Assembly (NCBI RefSeq): GCF_029962835.1
Contig: NC_080577.1
Span: 620,001-684,000 of the forward strand
Length of the DNA stretch: 64,000 nt
Reading direction: 5' to 3'
From: Magnolia sinica
Taxonomy: Eukaryota; Streptophyta; Magnoliopsida; Magnoliales; Magnoliaceae
Part shown: positions 58,300 through 64,000 of the stretch, in pieces
Position numbering within the stretch: position 1 is the stretch's first letter
How the letters are laid out: the number at the start of each line of letters is the position of its first letter
Notes under the pieces: generated by a model
Databases searched by the model: none
What the model saw: the letters and a program-made list of their open reading frames with translations, nothing else
Told to the model about the DNA's origin: nothing
Translations under genes and position numbers: made by a program

Positions 58300-60018
58300 T
58301 GATTGTGTTCTTTTATCAGGAAAGAGAACTGTCTACTGTCCTGGGAAGCATATGATTTCAACGTCATTGGATAGATGTACTATGGCCCAACTCTGGTTGC
58401 CAATGTTTAAGGCTGGTGCTAGTTATGACCTCATCGACACCGCATTCGGTATCTAATGCCACTCTAATTCAGTAAAGGCTCTCAGGCTTTTAATATAGAC
58501 CTGATCTTGAGGCCCAATTGATAGATGTGTCACGCCAGGCCTATATTTTGCAGAATTTTCTATTGACCTCTCCCTTGAGCTCAAGAACAGCCCCATTAAT
58601 GATCTCAATGGACTGGATTGAACCTCAAATTGAAGCCCGGTTAGTAAGTGGGCCAGGTTCGTTCCTCATTCTTTTAAGAAACCATTTACTATCTCTGGCC
58701 ATTTTCAACCCAGATCCTACTGCCATTGCAATGTCCTGTTGTCACATCCCAAAAAACAAAGATGAGATATATGTATTCATGCCATCAATGCACTTACAAA
58801 TTAATTATCTACAACGTGGGCCATTTTTTTAGAACGATACATGTCTATGAGCCATAGATTGGATAGTTAGCATCATCAAGATGAATCGCTTCATCGAAAC
58901 TATAAGCAGCCCATGGTCAGGCCTATTGAATAGATGTTTTGAGATGATGATTGGAACTATTTTGTTTATCCAGTCAATTAAGACCTTGCATTTTTGCGCT
59001 AGCGATAGGATGCTTAGGATCATACAATCAATGTAGTTTTTGGCATTATGGTCTACCAATAACAGTAGAACAAGTGTACAGTCCAAGGTTGGATGATTGG
59101 CTTTCTCACGTATCATCTATAAGCTGCACAAAAGTGTCTGGGGGCTCCAGAGGAAAAAAAAGAAAAAAAAAAAAAAGGATTTTAATTAACTAAACCTTAA
59201 CTAGCTTTCATATTGGACGTAAAAGAAAGCAAGTGTTAACATTTCGGCAAATACGAGCCTTGTTATTCTACAGCGGACGTATGAGTTACAATACAAGGCC
59301 GGTCACATGGCAATGACTGCCGCTAGTGGACATTAAATGGCCATGTAAATGTGGTCCCATTTACCTGGTGAGCAGTGACAGCTATGATGCTGCCACATGT
59401 CTACAAATGGAAAGTAGCACCTCAGCTCAATTATTTAATGCCTCATGAAACCCATATAATAATTTTAGGACATAGAGCAATGATTCTTGATGGGAGGACA
59501 CCCAATAATTTAATCTGATATGAAATGACTAACACATACCTGATTTATCTTGAATGCTTTAAATATAATTCATTTTTTTTGTAAACTTCGTATTGGATAT
59601 CACTGCATCATTCCTTATTATTTTGGGTTTACATTGTGATCATGGTCGCTTAAAACCTTAAAGCTCAACTCCACTCAAGAGTCCATTAAGTTGGGGAAAA
59701 AAAAACTCAACACCATGCGGAAATTTGAGAAAAACTCAGAAATTACGATAACTGATGATTACTTTTAAATGCTAAATATAAATACAGATCCTATAAATTT
59801 ATTGTTAGAGTTTAAAATGATACGTATCTAAAGTTGTAATTGTATAGTTGTAGATATTATAAATAGATATATGAATGGATATGGATGTACAATAATCAAA
59901 ACAAGTAATCTTTTATTGAAATTAGAAATGGATAGATGACCTGCTTTGATACCGTATTATTCATAAGAGACTGCATTATGGAAATTATATTGTGTTTTTT
60001 TTTTTTATTAACGAGAAC

Positions 60019-60062
<44 letters not shown>

Positions 60063-61340
60063 AAGATTTTAAAGGATATACATGGTATATATATTAACAA
60101 CTACCAAAATTAAGAAAATTCAAGAGAACATCAATGAAAGCAATTTTCTCTTTCAGGTTAACTTGAAAATCAAGAATTATGTATGCTAGGTTAGGTATCG
60201 AGTTGACTCGTTAGTTTTAAGCTATGCACAGATCTCGTGTGCATATATGGAAAAAAAAAAAAGTGACATGGGGGGCTTTAGCGGTTGGTCACACACCGGT
60301 TTGGGAGCTTGTATTTGGAATACATTCGATTCCAAATTGCAAATCAAGGTGATTCCAAATTCTTTGTTATATTCCAAATTCCAAATTGCAAACTCCCACG
60401 GATATGTGACTCCTTTCTTTTTACAAGTGAGGTTGAGATTTAGCATTTCCCATAATTCAGATAAAAGAACATACTTCAAATTGAAGAACTTCAAGATTAA
60501 TTTATACAAGGGATAAGTTATTTCCATTTTAAACTTGTAAGCAAAAGCGTCTCAAATATGTATACGAATTCCAAGTGTGAAAGGACAGTCCTAATCTGTT
60601 GCAGTATAGTATAGGATAAGGAAATCCAAAATGAAAGGAGTCTCTGGGGTACTAAATTTTCTGATTCCGATAAAAGCATATATATGCATTTATTTATTTT
60701 ATTTTATTGTTGTGGATTCCTATAAACTTTCATCGAGATAGAGAGATTTTGTCGTTTGTCTTGTCCTCAGGCTCTAGATAGTTACTTATTTATCTGTGGG
60801 GTATTTCCCCCAAGAAATGCCAAGGAGACTCCCACGTCGCTGAATGGAGGGTTTTCTACGCTGTCAACGTAGGCATATTTGTGTGGTGTCTTGGTTACTA
60901 TTTAGGTGGGTATACTAAACATTACCTAGCCCAAACATCAAATCAGTCAGATCAGCAGGTAGGCTACAAGTCTGAGTATGGACCATTTGTCAGATTTTTC
61001 TTACCATCCATTTTTTTTCTCATATTTCTGGCCCACCAGATGAGCAGAGTGCCTCTGACTTTTTGCCCGATCATAAATATATGGGACCCACCTAATCTAT
61101 GGCCCGCATCTTACACATGTGATGATTCTCAATCTGAGGCTGCCACCACTTTCTTGGTACGGGCAAATTAACATTCCCTGCTTGTTTTGTAGACACAAGA
61201 ATAACCCAAGAAGAATATTATCTCTAATTATACATAATTATGATTAACTAAAATAAAATGAACTCATTTTTAGGTGTCTACCAAACAAGCCGTAGGCATT
61301 TAGAAGTCATTAATGTATATCCCCAGTGATTGACACTGCT
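58300..61340. other. Intergenic, no gene seen
   Basis: Includes a (CA)n microsatellite at 60019-60058 and AT-rich stretches. The word ATTCCAAATTCCAAATTGCAA and its kin repeat near 60318-60390. Frames at 58518, 58951, 60222 and 60881 lack recognised domains. Confidence 0.4.
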
Positions 61341-61344
61341 TCTA

Positions 61345-61598
61345 TGATGGTGCACAATTAACTATTTGCTCTAAAAGCTCAAATTAATAGGGCATTACAA
61401 ATTTATTCATTTATCTCATAACTTAGATCCCACATCCCATGGGTTCTGACCTCGGCCAAACCCCCCTCATGGGCCCCGCTTCACATGGGTTCCACTTCAC
61501 ATGAACCGCCTACCTCACATGGCAGCCTACCCCGAGTGTGTCCCTGCATCCCACAGGCCACCCCACTCAAACCTGGAGTGAAAAATACCCCTGCATCA
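61345..61598 (-). mobile_element. Solo TRIM LTR
   Basis: It is collinear with the LTRs at 59-919: CACAATTAACTATTTGCTCT, TTTATCTCATAACTTAGA, CACATCCCATGGGTTC, CCGAGTGTGTCCCTGC, and ends at ACCCCTGCATCA. No internal sequence or second LTR is present. No clear target duplication was seen. Confidence 0.75.
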
Positions 61599-61599
61599 C

Positions 61600-62601
61600 C
61601 ATGCAAGAGGACTCATGAACTAGAAAATGACTAACACATGCAATGGGAGAGACATGCAATCATGAACAGAAGAAGTGGAAAAGGAAAACAACTGAACGAC
61701 TTCACTAAAGAAAAGTTAAACCCGCGGAAATATTGAAGAGTTGTTTTTGGCATTGGTTTAGTGAAGAGGTCGGCAACTTGATTATCTCATTTTAATTAAT
61801 ATTATACGTTAGACATTACATAAATTATTGATTATCATGATTATTTTAATTTTTACTAAAAAAATTATATCTAATATGTTGGTAACTAAAATGAGATGAA
61901 CTCATTTCTAAGTGAAACTTGTAACAAGAAATTTGAATGTTTTACAAGGGATGTTTAAATCATGATGTAAAATTGTATTGAAAATGTGATAAGAAATCTC
62001 ATCTTGAAGAAAGCTAACAGCTAAAATCCATTCTCAGAGAAGCTTATGAGGGCCTATGTTGTAGCCAACTAGAAATAAGTTCATCTCATTTTAATTAATT
62101 GTAGTTATGTATTACAGATCGTAATTCTTTTTTATAAGGATTAAAACTAATATTGATAACCATCAACCATCATCTCTAATATGTGATTATAATTAACTAA
62201 AATTAGCGGCATGGCACATGAATGAAGGGGATAGAATAAGAAAAGGGAGAGAGAATGGAAGAGGAGAAAAAAAGTTTGCTCAAACACATGCCAAAGTATT
62301 ACAATTAGAAACATCAGCACTTTAGCTTGGACTTGGGCCTTTGTCCACAACACAATTTGTTTATTTCATAAGACTCCCCTTGAGGAAGAAAGCCAACAAA
62401 AAGAAGAAAAAAATAAACCCTAATTGATTACACAAATGCCACAGTGGTTATCCATGTTCAAAGGAAAAGAGCAAAATCATCAAAGGATTGAAATAATCCA
62501 ACTGAGAGCCTTATTCGTTGTCTGAAGCTTCTCATAAAAACTGTTATTATCATTGGAATGTGATCCAGATTCAAAGGTAATACAATGGGATCTACTAAAG
62601 C

Positions 62602-62661
<60 letters not shown>

Positions 62662-63321
62662 GGAGCAAAAACTGGGGGTTAAATGCATGTGCTCCTACAA
62701 AGAGAGAATCTCTATGTTTCCCATTCTGTTGCCTACCTGAATTCTAAGTTGATTAATTTTTGGGTTGATGTCCTAATAACATGCATGAACCAACATAACA
62801 TATGAATGGAATGAATGTCACATTGCCATAAAGTAAGCCCTATAGATCCTTTGTTGCAAGGTCTTTCCAATTTAGTGCAGGTGCAAGCTACACATAAAGA
62901 GGTCGATGTGGGTTACACACATCAAAAGCAATGAAATTAAGTGCTATGCTGTTCCTTATATAGCAAAATCTCAACCATTTCTTGCCAAACAACTATATTT
63001 TTACAAGTTTACTCTCATTTAACAATGGTGTGAAGAGCAATTGCAAAGGCAAGAATGTCTAGTAGAGTTGAGATGAATTCATTTTAATAGTCTACCAAAG
63101 CCGCGTTCGCTAGCCCGAAAGCCTTGGCATTCTCCACCGTTAGATATGAGCACTGATGCGACTGCAATCTATCATAATTCAGATCCTGAATTCTCAAAAT
63201 TTAATACCTCTTATTTATTTATACATTCTAAAATTTAACAAATTATTAGTATCTGCAGACTAATCTTCTACTCCCAACCCTTTTGTTTCCTAGAGGAATT
63301 AAAGGAACAAAAAATAAAAAA
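61600..63321. other. Spacer downstream of the MAKR gene
   Basis: Includes a (GA)n microsatellite at 62605-62660. The word AACTAAAATGAGATGAACTC and its reverse form recur (about 61885, 62085), perhaps remains of a MITE. The stretch next to 63321 should contain the MAKR 3' UTR. Confidence 0.4.
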
Positions 63322-63990
63322 CTATAATGCCAACTCTCCAATTGATCTCTTGCAATGCAAAACAGCCTCATTAATCGACCGCTCATCGGAGTGACACCAG
63401 CCACTAGTGGAAGAAGCTGTACTTGTCCTCGGAGTTGTTTGCAATGACTCAGTGCAGCTCGTCCTCGAACCTGTCATTCCATGACCCAACCTCCTCCACC
63501 GTACTTTCCGATACAATGGCCTTAAAAAGCCAAGACACTTCCACAAAATTCCTCTGGACAATCTCCTACGCCTTCGAAGAGAAGCTGGTTCGAGCTTGGA
63601 ACTTGGAAGCAGCGACGGGGATTCAACCGAAGAGACAGGTGAGTCCATTGGGTCTAAAATGGGACTGAAAAGATCAGACGTTGGGCGTTGTATCCTGGAA
63701 GTGGATAGGAGGTGGAGAGGCATGAGTAGGCCATCGGCGAAGATCTGATCAGCATGGACCAAGGTTAGAGGTTGAGCAGCAACAAAGTCGAAGTTGAAAT
63801 CTTGGGTTTGATCAGTGGCACTTTTCAAGTGTGCCATTTTAGGGTCCATTTCAATGAATGAACATTCATCATCATAATTGTCAAGAGGAAGAACAAAGGT
63901 GTCATCTAGGGCATCAAAGGAGGGTTTCAGGTTAATCAACCAGCTGTAGGAAAAGCTCTCAATGGCTAGATGTTGTTGTAAGGTTTCCAT
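63322..63990 (-). CDS. MAKR: Membrane-associated kinase regulator (MAKR family)
   Basis: A single-exon frame of 222 codons from ATG 63990 to TAG 63322. Family blocks in order: ESFSYSWLINLKPSFD (11-26), FIEMDPKM (45-52), FDFVAAQPLTLVHADQIFAD (68-87), a basic region RRRRRLSRG with FLRPLYRKVRWRR (139-167), and a C-terminal ERSINEAVLHCKRSIG (203-218). MAKR/BKI1 proteins bind the inner face of the plasma membrane through basic clusters and tune receptor-like kinases in hormone and peptide signalling; the partner here is unknown. No membrane segment or signal peptide is visible, as expected. It is shorter than most MAKR proteins (commonly about 280-370 aa), mostly in the Ser-rich linker. The frame is intact, so it may be functional. 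The promoter lies outside the window. MAKR2, MAKR5 or MAKR6 would be the natural comparison. Confidence 0.85.
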   Translation of the reverse strand: METLQQHLAIESFSYSWLINLKPSFDALDDTFVLPLDNYDDECSFIEMDPKMAHLKSATDQTQDFNFDFVAAQPLTLVHADQIFADGLLMPLHLLSTSRIQRPTSDLFSPILDPMDSPVSSVESPSLLPSSKLEPASLRRRRRLSRGILWKCLGFLRPLYRKVRWRRLGHGMTGSRTSCTESLQTTPRTSTASSTSGWCHSDERSINEAVLHCKRSIGELAL

Positions 63991-64000
63991 GGCAGCAGTG

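Noticed and set aside
62458-62747. Ser/Leu-rich or Arg/Glu-rich frames (also 4498-4692)
   Set aside because: They are produced by (GA)n/(CT)n microsatellites.

Overview
This is plant nuclear DNA. It has intron-rich genes with GT-AG junctions, a nuclear-type tRNA gene, LINE, SINE, TRIM and Ty3/Gypsy remains, and many microsatellites. A GGGCCCACC / CCGTCCATCC repeat family recurs throughout; from memory this is common in magnoliid-type woody angiosperms, so a magnoliid (laurel or magnolia relative) is a reasonable guess. The species cannot be fixed from this sequence.

Three protein-coding genes are well supported, all on the minus strand. (1) An F-box protein gene starts at 5085 and runs off the left edge; three phase-compatible exons are visible (4901-5085, 1743-1897, 1037-1124). 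(2) A complete 16-exon gene for a membrane-anchored AAA+ ATPase of the plant MSP1/DAA1-like group (8295-18792) joins in frame into 838 codons plus stop. (3) A single-exon gene for a MAKR-type membrane-associated kinase regulator (222 aa, 63322-63990) lies at the right edge. A nuclear tRNA-Leu(CAA) gene is at 55908-55991. A short candidate reading frame with a membrane segment (19870-20040) sits behind a palindromic TATA box, upstream of the AAA gene and on the opposite strand.

The rest is mostly transposon-derived. TRIM-like elements with an initiator-Met primer site lie in the F-box introns (59-919, 2134-2634), with a solo copy at 61345-61598. LINE pieces lie at 1335-1500 and 3750-4265. A tRNA-derived SINE family has clear copies at 2775-2925, 7427-7570 and 47165-47318. 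A decayed 10.5-kb Ty3/Gypsy element (32620-43112) has 1.6-kb LTRs, a gag broken by stop codons, only scraps of protease and integrase, no recognisable reverse transcriptase, and several internal tandem repeats. A 35-bp minisatellite lies at 46960-47895, and there are several foldback/MITE elements. The 44 kb between the AAA and MAKR genes holds no further convincing protein gene.

The three genes do not form a pathway as such, but their order is notable. From memory, Arabidopsis has MAKR, F-box and DAA1-like AAA genes side by side on chromosome 5 (around At5g52870-At5g52900), with a duplicate MAKR2/DAA1 pair on chromosome 1. The window therefore looks like an old conserved gene block stretched by transposons. 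I saw no novel defence or metabolic system.
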